Source: Aphidius gifuensis
Taxonomy: Eukaryota > Arthropoda > Insecta > Hymenoptera > Braconidae
Direction: 5' to 3'
DNA length: 64,000 nt
Assembly: GCF_014905175.1 (NCBI RefSeq)
Contig: NC_057788.1
Coordinates: 21,794,154 to 21,858,153, forward strand
Every line of letters begins with the position of its first letter. Position 1 is the first letter of the stretch. Made by a program: the position numbers and the translations under genes. This document shows positions 24,516 through 36,600 of the stretch, piece by piece. A model generated the notes under the pieces. That model did not search any database, was not told the DNA's origin, and saw only the letters and a program-made list of their open reading frames with translations.

Positions 24516-25970
24516 TCAGTCTGTGCGTAGTTCTGGTCGTAATGGTGAAATAATTCTATAAATATATATTTGAAATAGTATTGCTAAATCGATGAAAACT
24601 TGTAAACCTGAAATAGAAAAATAAACATAATTATTTCATTGTTGAATTTGCATCAATAATTGTTACAAATATTATGCAAACAAAATAAAAGCTTGTATTT
24701 TTATACAAAGATAATTAGTTCTTGGAAAAAGCTATATTAAATTAATTAGCAAAATATAAGTCTTAATCATTTAGATATGACAATGAGTAATCTCGAAATG
24801 TACAAGAGATAGCAATTTATATCCTCATTAGTTTTTTTATTTTTTAATTACTATGCCTTTTAAAAAATTCATGATTCATAACTCGTGAATGATAACTTAT
24901 GAGTCATGTTATAAAACGTTAAAAAATAAACTATGAATATTAATGATTAACAGAATTATAAATATTAATTAATAATATTATTGATTACCTCCACAAATAG
25001 TAAATTGTATTGGAGATTCACGCCAATAAAAATATCCTGTTTTAAAAACATCACCAGCAGTCCACATGGCAACCATGGCTTTACTAAAGAAAATAATTTA
25101 AAAAAAAATCAATTAAATAATATATTTGATTTATAAAAAAATTAATAGTCCTTACCTCATTCCATCAGTTGATTTATTTTGTAAATTTTGACAAAATTGA
25201 GGCACACCCAATACTGCTTCTGTTAAAACAGCCAAAAATCCAATAATCTCAACAAACACCTGACAGTCGACAAATAAGTATGTCAACAATCCACCAAGAA
25301 CACCAAACAGTAGAAAAAACTCTGCATATGACTGGAAGTCTGTCCATTTCCAAAAGTATTTAGTTTCCAAATCTATGCGAATTATTTTTAAAATGGAACT
25401 ACAGTAAATATAAATAAAATAAAAAACTTGGCAGAAAAAAAAACAATAATAAAGTATAGAAAAATAAATCAACAAAATAATAAGAAAATAAATAACTACA
25501 TGACATACAGGTATGAAATGATGATTCTCTTATTAATTTTATGTACTGCTTACATACCTGTAAATACACGATCCTTTGATCGTATTATTTGATTTTTGTT
25601 TCGTACTGTAACGCATACCCTTATCATTATTAACATTGTTATATTCATTAAAATACTTTGAACAAGTAGAGGTTTTTCAAATCTTTTGCCAAACCTAAAA
25701 TAATAAATATATATTTAATTTATTAATAGAATTAAATAATTAATTAATTAATTATAATTTAAAATGATAAACTTACCAAAAAAAAATTCTTAATGTATTA
25801 GCAATTAATAGTGCTAAACAAACATACAATGAAAAACCGTCAGCATCATCTTTTTGTTTAATTTCAATATATTGTGGAATGTATGGTATAATTCCTCCAA
25901 AAATCATAACACCTTCAGCAAGTCTATCAGCAATATCCTTTATCGTCATTTCTTCTAATATCTTGTACAT
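24516..25970 (-). CDS. SLC66A2: PQ-loop repeat protein SLC66A2 (PQLC1)
   Basis: Seven-helix PQ-loop membrane protein of the endosome/Golgi system, related to lysosomal amino-acid exporters and linked in other species to phosphatidylserine flipping. Exons on the minus strand: 25970-25777, 25694-25558, 25372-25156, 25083-24989, 24607-24516; phases join to 244 residues, slightly shorter than the human protein. The first PQ loop is GGIIPYIPQYIEIKQKDDADGFS; the second is EAVLGVPQFCQNLQNKSTDGMS. Between them lies the helix-rich segment after TKYFWKWTDFQSYAEFF. Start chosen at the first ATG (25970); an in-frame Met at 25949 is possible. The gene is convergent with SENP. The family call rests on both PQ motifs and the conserved FWKW/YAEFF block and is firm. 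Confidence 0.92.
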
Positions 25971-26448
25971 GCTTAAATATTTGAATAATACAATTTATTT
26001 GTTTAACTATCACGACATTGTCACTACGCCTTTCAGCATTAACAGTGGCAATTAATTTTAGGTTATTTCGCTGTACATTAACATATCTGTTAAGCACATT
26101 TATCATTATTATTATGATGAATGATAAAAATAAATAGATCCATTATCTTTTATCATTGATAACAGTAAAGATAATTTTTGATAAATAAAAATATAATGTT
26201 TTTCATGGCGTCTGTGTTAGTTTAACGTATTGAAAAAAAGAATGAAAAAAAAAAAATTCTTTTTTTTTTTTTACAATTGATTTATTAATTTATTATCAAG
26301 TATATTATTTTTATTATTATTGGTTTGTTTTTTTTTCATGATAACTGCGTTGTTAAATAAATAATAAAAGATCAATTAACTGTTGAATTAAGCAAGTGTA
26401 TTTTTATTTATTTAATCAATTATTGTAGAAAAGATAATCACCGTTAGA

Positions 26449-26667
26449 GTGCAAAAACTTATGACACGCAAACTTTTGCGTGTCTGAGCATGCGTACTCC
26501 GTGAATTAAGTCCAGTGTTGTAAACTGTGTATAGGTGTACATATAGAATTTGCATTTAAAAATTTTGCAAATTGCAAATTGCAAGTTGAGTGGTAGATCA
26601 TAAAATGCGCATGCTTGAATCGGCCATATTATCACGCAATAATTTGCGTGTTGTAAGTTTGCAACCC
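26449..26667. mobile_element. Short inverted-repeat (MITE-like) element
   Basis: The left arm GCAAAAACTTATGACACGCA at 26451 and the reverse complement of the right arm (GCAAACTTACAACACGCAAA, ending near 26663) align over about 35 bases, each containing an internal CACGCAAA..TTGCGTG palindrome; a second shared motif, GCATGCG, lies further in. No coding content, and no confident target-site duplication. It is probably a non-autonomous DNA transposon remnant. Confidence 0.5.
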
Positions 26668-27563
26668 TTTATTTTACACATCGAATTTACAGCTGGATAA
26701 ACTAATGAGTCATTTTATAATAACGATCAATGCCCTGATTAACTCAACTAAATTAACTTGACTAATGATATTTAGAACTCTATTTTTTTTTCTTTTTTTA
26801 CTGAATATAATATTTATTGTGTTTAGATTGAATAACTATTTTTTTTTTTTTCTCTTTTTTTGATTTTTATATTTAAGGTTAGGTTGAAAATTAATTTTAA
26901 ATACGTACCGTGTAAAAAATAATAACATTTGGCTATGCCAACGCACATACGCGTTCTTACAGGTGCATATGCGCAGAAAATCAAATGCGTAACGTATGTA
27001 TATAGAAGTCTAAATTTTTATATGATTTTAATATTTTTATGTTTTAATATTTACAATGATTATTTAATGTATTTACGCCTTTTTATTTGTGGACGTGTTT
27101 AATTGGTATCTTCAAAATATTTACTATAAAAATTCATCTATTTCAAGCTATTTTTTATAGTCCTATAGGATATATATGTTTGCTATTAACATTCAAATTC
27201 AATATAGTTTTATAAATACTATTTTATAATATATATTTGATGAATATTAGTATTATTCAATAAAAATAATTAAATAACAATATTATTTGATAACTAAAAA
27301 ATATATTTGGAAGCGAGAAGGTGTAAAGGCACTGAGAAATTATTCTATTGTTCGGTGTATTTGGTTTCGGTCTTTTCGTGAGTCAAAAACAAGACTAGAA
27401 ATAGTCTTCTTGGTCAAAAATCTTTAATTTTTTTAAATTATTAATTTCGTTGATTAATTTCATTAATCATTATAATCATTGGTCTGAGACAAAACGATGT
27501 GACCAGAATGATGATGATGATGATATTGGCTGAGGTTGAGAAAGTAACTTGACAATGACAACT

Positions 27564-27767
27564 ATTATTATATTTTCCTGTTAAAAATCTCTACTTTTTC
27601 TAAAGAAATTTCAAAATAAATAAATGAAATTAGGGAATTATAGTAGAAAAGAGGTAAATCAAATAAAATACAGAATACCTCTTTGCCTATTATATTTATC
27701 TGTCAAAAATCTCTATTTTTTCTAAGGAATTTTTGATAATAAATAATTAAAATTAGGGAATACTGTT
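27564..27767. repeat. Local direct duplication of about 70-80 bases
   Basis: 27564-27642 and 27687-27767 share the order ctgtyaaaaatctctaytttttctaa, aaataaataa and aattagggaat, about 125 bases apart, with scattered differences. It is a local duplication in intergenic DNA with no sign of function. Confidence 0.55.
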
Positions 27768-28481
27768 CGTGGTTCCAATTATTTACGCTAACATTGGATT
27801 TTTTCTTTTATAAAAGTATTATACCATTTGACATAATTAATTAATGAGGCATATTGAAAAACAAACATAGTAATAACTGTTAACAATTTTTAATTCATAA
27901 AAATAATATTAAACAGTTAGTTAAATTAACTACTATGTAATAAAATAAAATAAAAATAAAAGTAATAATAAAAAGACAAAAAATTTATTTAATACACATC
28001 TGAAGAAGGGAAAATAGATAAAAACCGTAATTTTAAACTAATACCATTATTTTTTATTATGATGAAATTATCAAGCTCTGATAGAACAATAATTACGTAA
28101 CATATTGAAGATAAAAAAAAACAGAAATTCAGAACTATTTTTTAAAAAGATTTTGATTAAAATGTACAACAAAATGATAATTAATAATTTGAAGAAAAAC
28201 AAATAATAATGACCATAGATTAGACTGGACGAGAGCATTAGGAATACTTTCTAAGTATCATGAGAAGTTAATTGAAATTTTCCTTGAAAGAAAACACAGT
28301 TGCAAGCAACCATATTATGTTTCGGAACCGAATTGAACTTGATGTTAATATTGTTTACTTTTAGCCGTTATCTTAAATGATAAATTTAGGTAGATGTTTT
28401 TTTTATAAGCTCCAAGTTGTTCCAAATAACATGAATTCAATAGAAAAATATGAATAATTGTAATGTTCATTGTAATTTAAA

Positions 28482-29153
28482 TTAGAGTGTACTGTGAATT
28501 TCAAGACGAGGCCTTTTACATCGTCGAACTGATATGTCGTCAGCTAGGTCAACTCCTGCTGCTGAATGTTCACGTTTTCTGTCTAAATTCTGGAAATATA
28601 AAAATGACAATTTAATTAATTACTAACACAATTAAAGTGTTTGTTTTACACTTTTAAAAATTATTCAATTTAAATAGAGACTATTTTTAAATTACCTTTT
28701 TGTCCCATTGTTGATGAAGGTATCTCAAAAGTATCGTAGTTCTTTCAGTAACAATAACTAAAATTTAATAAATAAAATTCATATAATTATTATAAACAAT
28801 AACAGATAATAAATAAATATTTAAATTATATAATATTATTAACTTTGTTCTGAAGGCAATTCTTTAGTTGGTAAATACACAGATGGTCTTCTCATACACG
28901 TTCTATTTCCATTGTCTGCATGAAAGTTTGCGAAATTACTTTCATTGTGGGACGGTAGTCCTTCTAAAAATTCTGCGACAGACTAAATAATAAAAAAATA
29001 AATATTATTATCATAATTACAAACAACGTGCTACAATCAATAAAAATAAAAATATTTCCTGTCAAATTTATGACAACAAATGTTTAATGAACAACAAAAA
29101 CATAACCTTAAATTTTTTTTTTTCTTTCAACTTATATTTAAAGTACTTACCAT
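28482..29153 (-). CDS. DDA1: DET1- and DDB1-associated protein 1
   Basis: Small core-associated subunit of the CUL4-DDB1 ubiquitin ligase; it binds DDB1 and tunes substrate receptor recruitment. Exons on the minus strand: 29153-29151, 28982-28844, 28757-28696, 28589-28482; phases join to 103 residues against 102 in human. The sequence follows the family closely: AEFLEGLPSHNESNFANFHA, then RRPSVYLPTKELPSEQ, then IVTERTTILLRYLHQQWDKK and a divergent basic tail ending RLEIHSTL. The initiator ATG is the last three bases of exon 1, immediately before a consensus donor (GTAAGT), so the first coding exon carries only the methionine. Identification is firm. Confidence 0.93.
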
Positions 29154-30469
29154 TACAAAATCCAAATAAATAAAGAAAAATAAAAATAAATATTTAATTG
29201 TAATTTTTAATTAAAATAATTGATAGTACGTAAATAATAAGTGCGAGATAAGGCGTTTTTATAATTTTTTACTTGAAGCAACAAACTGCAATAAACAGTC
29301 AAGTTGTAGTAGACATTTGAGCCGAATTTTGCTGAAGGCTAAAGTCCCGTCGATTCTTGACTACCGGTATTTTATCTTTTTATTCCTGTACAAAATTTAA
29401 ATCATATAATTTAAATTTTGTACAGGTAAAATACGTTTTTCTATCAATAAAAGCAATAGCTAATTACCTGGATAAATTAATTCTTCAATGAGGGTAAATT
29501 TAATTTTTAAATCCTCTGAAATCGATCTCATCTTTTATATATTTAATAAAAATAGATTCAAGGTTTTTATTTTTACACTCAGATAATTTTATAATGCAGT
29601 ACGTATACATCTTCGTTCATTCTTTCGATTATTCCTGAAAAAGATCAAGTTCATGTACAGACCTTGATAAATATATAAATTGAATATAAAGACCTTGATA
29701 AATATATAAAAAATATTTATATATTTTTTATAGACACTTGATCATCAGATAAACTTTTCGCCATTTTACGTATCCTTGACTTGTAGTTTTTTTTTTTTTT
29801 TGTTGTACAAGTATATAATAATTAATAATTAATAAATCATTAAATAGGAAAAACAATTTTTATATTAAATAAGTATATTTCAAATTTATAAGACAGTTTT
29901 TTATAAATGTTTATTAAAATTTTTACATTTAAAAGTGACAAATGTATCATGAAAATTTTAACTTTAAAAAAATTATTAAACATTAGCCATTACATTTTTT
30001 TATTTTTATGCGTACCCATAAATAATTTATTTAATAACTATCATTGCCTGTTACCATATAAATACATTATTTTCCATGCCCATTTAATCAAAAAAAAAAA
30101 ATTAAATTAAATTAATTGTGATGTTAAAAATAAACATGAAAATTTCTATTATGATTATTTTATTATTAAATTTAAGAGACTTCTTTGAGCAATCTTTTTT
30201 TATACATCTAAATTCTCATTAAAATAAAATTTAATTCTATTTTAGATTAATTTTACTGTTTATTTTTTAAACACGTTGAATAAAATGAATAATAAGTTGT
30301 TAATTTAAATGTTTAAATAAATTTTCAAACAACATAATGACCCAAAAAAAAAAAAAAAAAAAACCAATGAAAAAGATGACAAATATTAAAACAAAAAAAG
30401 TGACTGTGTTACTCTACTTGTATAGTGAATATTTTCTTATAATATATGTAATATAATGTTAGTGTATAT
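29154..30469. other. Intergenic between DDA1 and ABCG
   Basis: DDA1 promoter side with a perfect palindrome at 29385-29426, a 21-base direct repeat (agaccttgataaatatataa at 29661 and 29690), and the ABCG 3' region with an A-run at about 30343-30363. No gene supported. Confidence 0.4.
29385..29426. repeat. Perfect 18-bp inverted repeat with 6-base loop
   Basis: CCTGTACAAAATTTAAAT at 29385-29402 is exactly repeated in reverse complement at 29409-29426 around the loop CATATA. It lies about 230 bases upstream of the DDA1 start codon. It could be a cruciform, a small foldback repeat or a protein-binding site; no function is evident. Confidence 0.7.
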
Positions 30470-32296
30470 TTAAGAACATGATAATTTTTTTCTAAGGGTA
30501 CAATATCCAACAAAACGTAGTATTACAAATGTAGCAGAAAGAATTGATATATTTATCCAAAATCTTCCATCAGGCATTGAAAGTTCTTTCATAATATTTG
30601 ATGGCATTCTATAATGACAATAATCAATATGTTTTGGACAAGTTAAATTTTCTCTATTAAGTCCATAAATTGATTGTACTAATGCTTCCAATGCATATCT
30701 CATGTAACTTAAATAACTTACATAATACAATGATACTGGCATATGTTTAAAAAATACTAAAAAACCAGCAAATAATAACATACCACATGTATAAATAGCA
30801 CCAAGAAATGTACCATTTATTGGATTAACAGTTGTTCCTAAAACAAGACCAATACTTTCAGATAATAAAGCTGTTAATATTGCTGTTATTAAAAACATAA
30901 AAAAACGATTTGGATCTAATGGTTGACTACTTAAAAAATATGATACAGATGTATAAACAAGTGCAAATAATATTTGTATTGGTATATTTGAAAATAAAAA
31001 TGCAGCATAATAAGTTTTTAATTTATACCAATTATTAAATTTTTCTTTTTTTAATACTGGTAATTCAGATGGAAATCTTAATACAGCTGGCATCATACTT
31101 GTATAACATAAATATACAATTGTTATTAATAAAAAACCAACATTATTAATTGTTTTTGATCCATCAGTACCAGCATCAACAAAAAATAAACCTAATAATA
31201 TACCAACCAAAAAATGTAATATTAATTTTAAATGTGTTACTGTCCAATCACGATAAAGTTGAATAAGACAACGTTTAAATAATACAAAAAATCGTAATAA
31301 TTCAGATGGTGGTGTTACCAATACAATTGCTTTTTTATCATCAATATAACGTGTTTTATTAACTGTATCAACAAATATTGATTTTTTAACAAATTGTGCT
31401 GTACGCCATAATGATGTACCATTTTCAGCAGCAATTAATAATTGTTTATTATAATTACCATATTCTTTACTAACAACTTCAATCATAAAATCAGCTGGAT
31501 TATGATATTTTGGACAATGTAAACCAATATTTTTAAAAAATGGAATTGTATTTTCTGGTGCACCTTGATACATACAATAACCATCAGCAAGTAAATATAT
31601 ATGATCAAACATTCCATATATTGCTGCTGATGGTTGATGAATTGTTGCAATAATTGTTCTTCCATCATGTGCAAGATTTTGTAACATTGCAATACATTGT
31701 AATGTTGATGATGAATCTAAACCAGTTGTTGGTTCATCCAAAAACATAACTGGTGGATTATCAATTAATTCTAATGCAATACTTAATCTTTTTTTTTGTC
31801 CACCACTTAAACGATCACATCTTGTTTCTTTTGTTTTAACTAAATCTAAATTTTCTAATATATCATTTATCAATATATTTTTTGATTTTTTATTTAAACT
31901 ATTACCTAATTTTAAATTTGCTGCAATTTCCATTGTTTCAATAACAGTAAATAAACGAAATAATTGATCATCTTGTTGTATATAACATGATGTTTTCATA
32001 TAATTATCATATTTTTTTTTATCACTTTGTTCAACACTGTCATTAATATATTGTATTGAACCTTTAAAATTTGCATCTTTAAAACCAGTTAAAAGATTTA
32101 ATAATGATGATTTACCAGCACCAGATGGTCCCATTATTGCTGTTAATTGTCCAGATTTAAAACAACCACTAACACCATTTAATATTGATTTTTTTTTTTG
32201 ACGAAAACCATTATTAACTTCATATTTAACATTTCTAAAATCAATATCAAATGTCACGGTTTTTGGAACATCAACAAAAACTATTCTTTGATACAT
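30470..32296 (-). CDS. ABCG-subfamily half-transporter, intronless (ABCG1/ABCG4-like)
   Basis: ATP-binding cassette half-transporter of 608 residues that must dimerise to work; relatives export sterols, lipids or pigment precursors. The order is ABCG-type, nucleotide-binding domain first. Walker A GPSGAGKS at 56-63, Q-loop in CYIQQDD, signature LSGGQKKR at 163-170, Walker B VMFLDEP at 183-189, H-loop His220 in TIHQPSA. Six transmembrane helices follow, from about residue 350, with the ABCG re-entry-type LLFAGFLVFFKHMP and an extracellular Cys pair before the last helix (TCPKHIDYC). The gene has a full-length frame with no introns, unlike nearly all neighbours of this size. The start is the ATG at 32296, giving MYQRIVFVDVPKT; whether non-coding upstream exons exist is unknown. 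ABCG1 versus ABCG4 type is not resolved. Confidence 0.92.
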   Translation of the reverse strand: MYQRIVFVDVPKTVTFDIDFRNVKYEVNNGFRQKKKSILNGVSGCFKSGQLTAIMGPSGAGKSSLLNLLTGFKDANFKGSIQYINDSVEQSDKKKYDNYMKTSCYIQQDDQLFRLFTVIETMEIAANLKLGNSLNKKSKNILINDILENLDLVKTKETRCDRLSGGQKKRLSIALELIDNPPVMFLDEPTTGLDSSSTLQCIAMLQNLAHDGRTIIATIHQPSAAIYGMFDHIYLLADGYCMYQGAPENTIPFFKNIGLHCPKYHNPADFMIEVVSKEYGNYNKQLLIAAENGTSLWRTAQFVKKSIFVDTVNKTRYIDDKKAIVLVTPPSELLRFFVLFKRCLIQLYRDWTVTHLKLILHFLVGILLGLFFVDAGTDGSKTINNVGFLLITIVYLCYTSMMPAVLRFPSELPVLKKEKFNNWYKLKTYYAAFLFSNIPIQILFALVYTSVSYFLSSQPLDPNRFFMFLITAILTALLSESIGLVLGTTVNPINGTFLGAIYTCGMLLFAGFLVFFKHMPVSLYYVSYLSYMRYALEALVQSIYGLNRENLTCPKHIDYCHYRMPSNIMKELSMPDGRFWINISILSATFVILRFVGYCTLRKKLSCS

Positions 32297-33372
32297 TTTT
32301 TTTTTTTTCTTTTTTTTGTTACAACCAAATCAACAAATTAAAATTATATTTTATTGTTAATTTATTTTTTTAAATATATTTTAATGCAATGTCTAATTGA
32401 TAATTATTTATCAAAACTGCTTTTGTGCATTTTATATTTTCATGAAAATATTTATGAGTATTTTTTTTTTTTCATCAAATACAAATATTTCAAAACAACT
32501 GTCACTTCTCTGACCATAACAATAATCTTATCGTTTCGATGATTATAATGATGATAATGATGATTAAATTTTATTATTCTTGTGACGCACAAAAAAATTT
32601 TATATCATAATTTTTTTTTATTCTATTAAAGTTTTTTTTTTTTTATTATTGTAAATTATGAAAAAAAAAAACTGTTGAGCTAAGATCACGTTAATCGTAA
32701 ATATAACGTTGTCGTAATCAACTCTAATTCAATATGCATGTCATCTATTGTGTAATAAAAAACAATTTTATTCATCAGATAATATGACGTAATTTCATTG
32801 TTTGAATTGTGACAACTGATTTGTTCTGAAACAGAAGAAAAAATAACATTATGACTTGCAATATAAGTTTCTACAATCGAAAAGAAATATTTATATTTTT
32901 AATTATTTTCTGTGCGTGTGTTTCTATTATGTAAAATATATGTGATCAAAAAATTATATTATTGAGCAACTGTTATAGAAAAAGATCTGTTTGTGGTTAT
33001 AACTTCAAGTAGTTTTGGTAATTTTAGAAAATTGTAGAAAGATTAGATTTATCTAATCTAGAAGCACTTGAAGAAAAAAAAAAACTAATATATACTATAT
33101 TCTAAAGTGCATCCTCCTCTTTCGCGTATCAACAGGGGATGGAACAAAAATATCAAATTTCATTTGTAAAATCAAATAATAATAATATTTACCTATCGAA
33201 TTATTTATTTTTTTAATTAAAAATTACTAATGAATTTTTAAATAGAAAAAAAAATTGATAAATTATATTTTAATCGACTATATATGTAAATTGCACAAAT
33301 CATAAAGAAAAATGATAAATAAATTTCTAAATAAAAATCACATTGCGTGTACGGTAATTTATTGTTAATTTA

Positions 33373-33493
33373 TTGAGTTTGTCGAAGCACGCGGGTAACA
33401 GTGGGCAACAGGGGGAGTAATCACGACTGGTAGTGAGCAACTGACTCTTGATTGAAAATCCCCGCTACCATCCGCGAGCTTCAATAAACTCAA
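33373..33493. repeat. GC-rich foldback, possible structured RNA or MITE
   Basis: TTGAGTTT..GAAGC..GCGG..GGGG on the left pairs in order with CCCC..CCGC..GCTTC..AAACTCAA on the right, making a long interrupted hairpin of about 121 bases; weaker pairing continues outside to about 33357 and 33506. The composition is close to half G+C in a region of about a fifth. No coding frame. Confidence 0.5.
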
Positions 33494-33605
33494 ATAGCAA
33501 TAAATAATTTTTTTATAAAATAATTTGAAGCATACTACTAGACATTAAATACATGACTCTTTTTTTACATTAAATAATAATTACAAGCTACTTGTTTTTT
33601 TTTTA

Positions 33606-33622
33606 TCTCTCTCTCTCTCTCT
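33606..33622. repeat. (TC)n microsatellite
   Basis: Short uninterrupted TC dinucleotide run in intergenic DNA. Confidence 0.8.
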
Positions 33623-36600
33623 AATTTTATTCAAATGAATTTTTTTTCTTTTTCGTTGAATAGTCAATAAATTTCTATTGATATTTTTTTATCTACAAAT
33701 ATATATACAATGTTGAAATTATAGCAATTAAAATTCAAATTTTAATATTTAATTAAAAACTAACATATCACGATAATTAAAAATTATCATAGATATGAGG
33801 TGTTATAAATTATTATGTTTGATTTTTTTTTTCTTTATTTAACCTTTATTGACTTTATAATATATATAGTTTTTAAATGCAAATAAATTAATTGAATAAT
33901 TCATTAATTGTGAATTTTCTTTTTTGTACGTATTATTTTTAGTTTAATATTTTTTTTATAAATACGAACACTTTAAAATTTTTTATGAAAAATAGAAAGT
34001 AAATTTTTTTTTGTTACAACGGAATTATTTCTACACGGTAGATTGACGTTTTTTTTTTTTTCTTTTAAATAATGATTATAATAGTTAATTTTTTAATTCA
34101 AATTTGTTTTTTATAATAATTTTTTATTTATTATATTTGAACAACAATATTATAAATAATTAATATCAGTATAAATCCTTTTGTGTAAATAAATTAATAA
34201 TAATTTTTTATATAGAAAAAAAAGTTGCTGTCAGTTTGATGCTAATATTTTTTTTTTGCATAAATATTTTTGCGTGTTAATAATTCAACAGCTATATATA
34301 CCTATATATTTTAAAATATCAATATTTAAAAATAAATAAATAATAATAATAAATTGAGTTGACATATGTAAATATATATGATAATTTTTTTTTTTCCCAA
34401 AATTCAATAAAATAAAAATAAATTAATTTTTATATTATTTTTAAATTTTGCTAGATCTTAAATATCAACTATTTTTTTTTTCTTTTAATTTCATTTAAAT
34501 TGTCACTTATTTTCGAGGATATTTAATAAATTCCCTAAATAATTAAAATTAAAAATACTGTTAGAAATTTAAAAATTAAATTTACCTTCATAAAAAGTAG
34601 TAACATGAATTCACAAACATTTGGTATACAATTAAAAATTTTTAAATTAATTTAAAAAAAAAATATAATATTTAAAAAATAATCACAATAATCCTCAAAT
34701 ATCAACACTGTTTAATAAAAAATATCCGTTTTCTTTTTCTTGAAATATAATGCCGTATCTAATTCACAAAACAATGTTATCAAAATACGACAATACAACA
34801 CAGAAAAACTAAAACGTCTGAATTGAATTTAATGTAGTAATTTTTTCATGCTCCTCGATCTCTTTGAAGGCATTCTCTTTCTTTTTTTTATAGCAAAGCG
34901 AGATAGTTTGTTTCGATGATGTAAAACCAGTATTTCAAGAAAAGACAAGAAAAAAAATACTTGTGGCGAATATCAGATGATCTTGAGGTGAAGGTGAGAG
35001 GCCACTGCTTTAAGTTGATATATTTTCCTGCATTTTAATCAACAAAATAATGCATATTAAAAAAAAAGAAATATTAGTATAGGTATTTTAATTATATAAA
35101 ACAATGAATATTGTTCTTCTTTTTTTTTTTTTATTTTTAATATTTAAATTATAGCAATATGAAAACATTTTATACATTGATAATTTGTACAAGTCGTTGA
35201 TACTGGTCAACACTGGTTAACATGACTTGGCAACAACGTGTTGTATGAGTAATATATACATGTACTCACATATTTTTGCAAACACAATAGCATCATCCAC
35301 ACAAACTATATCACTTTCCATAATTTTTTAAAAATAATTAAAAATGTTTTTAATGAAAATTTAAATTATTGTTCATCAAATTTTATGTTGCCATTTTGAA
35401 TTGCTGATTAATTCAAAATTTATAACAATAATTTCGATGTTTTTCGATAGAGTTTTTTTTTCGATTATTAGAAAGCCTAGAGAACAAAGTTTAGACTTTA
35501 AAAAAATCATATTTTTTTGCGTACACAGTATAAGAGATCTTTAGCATTTATGGTACATTATGACTGAGCATACAAGGCCGTTTTATTTTTTTTAAATTAC
35601 CTGGGAATCACTACTCTGATATATAATAGACTGGCGGTTTTTGAAAATTTATATAAGTATGTAAATGTTGATGTAAAAAAAAAATAAAAAATGAGATTAG
35701 TTTGCAAATTAAAAACAATTATTAATAATCAAATAAAAATGTTATTTATCTCGATGGCGGTGTTGTATAACATCAGGAAAATCAGCAGCACCATGTAAAG
35801 ATATATTGAGAATGAATTTATTGATTTGGTGGCTGTGGTATAATTTAAATTGACTCAAAAGACAAGACTAATGATTATTAATTAGGATTATAACAATAAT
35901 TGATTAAAGAAAATATATTACCTAGTTTTAGTCAGCTTACAAGATGCATTGCCATTTCAACAAATTAATTTATTATTCTGCTGCATGGATTTTTAAACAA
36001 GTGGATCTTAGCACTTTACAAAGTGACGATAACCATTTGATTTATTTTGCTTCAACTTAGCCAAAATGTTCATTTTCCAATACTGTATGACTGTAGTTTG
36101 GCTACCAAGTAATATCAATTGATATTGGCATTTTATAATCATAAATTATCCTGAAAAAAAAGCTCATGAAATCAATAAACTTGTAGTAATTGTGATTTTT
36201 AAATAATAACAACATTTGACTTACAAAATTCAATAGTTCTTAACATTCATGTTCTCAGAATTTTTTTTTATTTTGTAAACATTTTTTTTTTTTGAATTAT
36301 CTATATACAACTATATATTGGCATTCACATTCAATCTTCATTTTCAACAAATTTTTCGTTTCATTATTTTTTTTTTTTATTACAAATCAGACACTTATAA
36401 TTTATCAATTATTTTAATATATATCAATCGTACATTCATCCTATCTACTGCACTCTACATTTGCAAACTCAACAAATTACTGCGTATACGAATAATAACT
36501 GTTCCATGAATTTTTAAATTTATATAATTAGGCCAAGTACAAAAAAAGAAAAAAAAAATAATAATCATCGTTCAAAATTTTTATACAAATTTTGAATTAA

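Larger units (their letters stand above)
25971..28481. other. Intergenic upstream of SLC66A2: TIR element and local duplication
   Basis: Contains the SLC66A2 promoter side, an inverted-repeat element (26449-26667), a CpG-bearing patch at 26935-27000 (aacgcacatacgcgttc), and a duplicated block at 27564-27767. No coding frame of note. Confidence 0.45.

Noticed and set aside
30343..30363. A-run as a retrotransposition tail of the intronless ABCG gene
   Set aside because: The gene is on the minus strand, so its tail would be a T-run on the plus strand; orientation is wrong and such runs are common here.
33373..33493. Known spliceosomal or 7SK-type small RNA
   Set aside because: No Sm site or family motif I can recognise; kept only as an unassigned hairpin.
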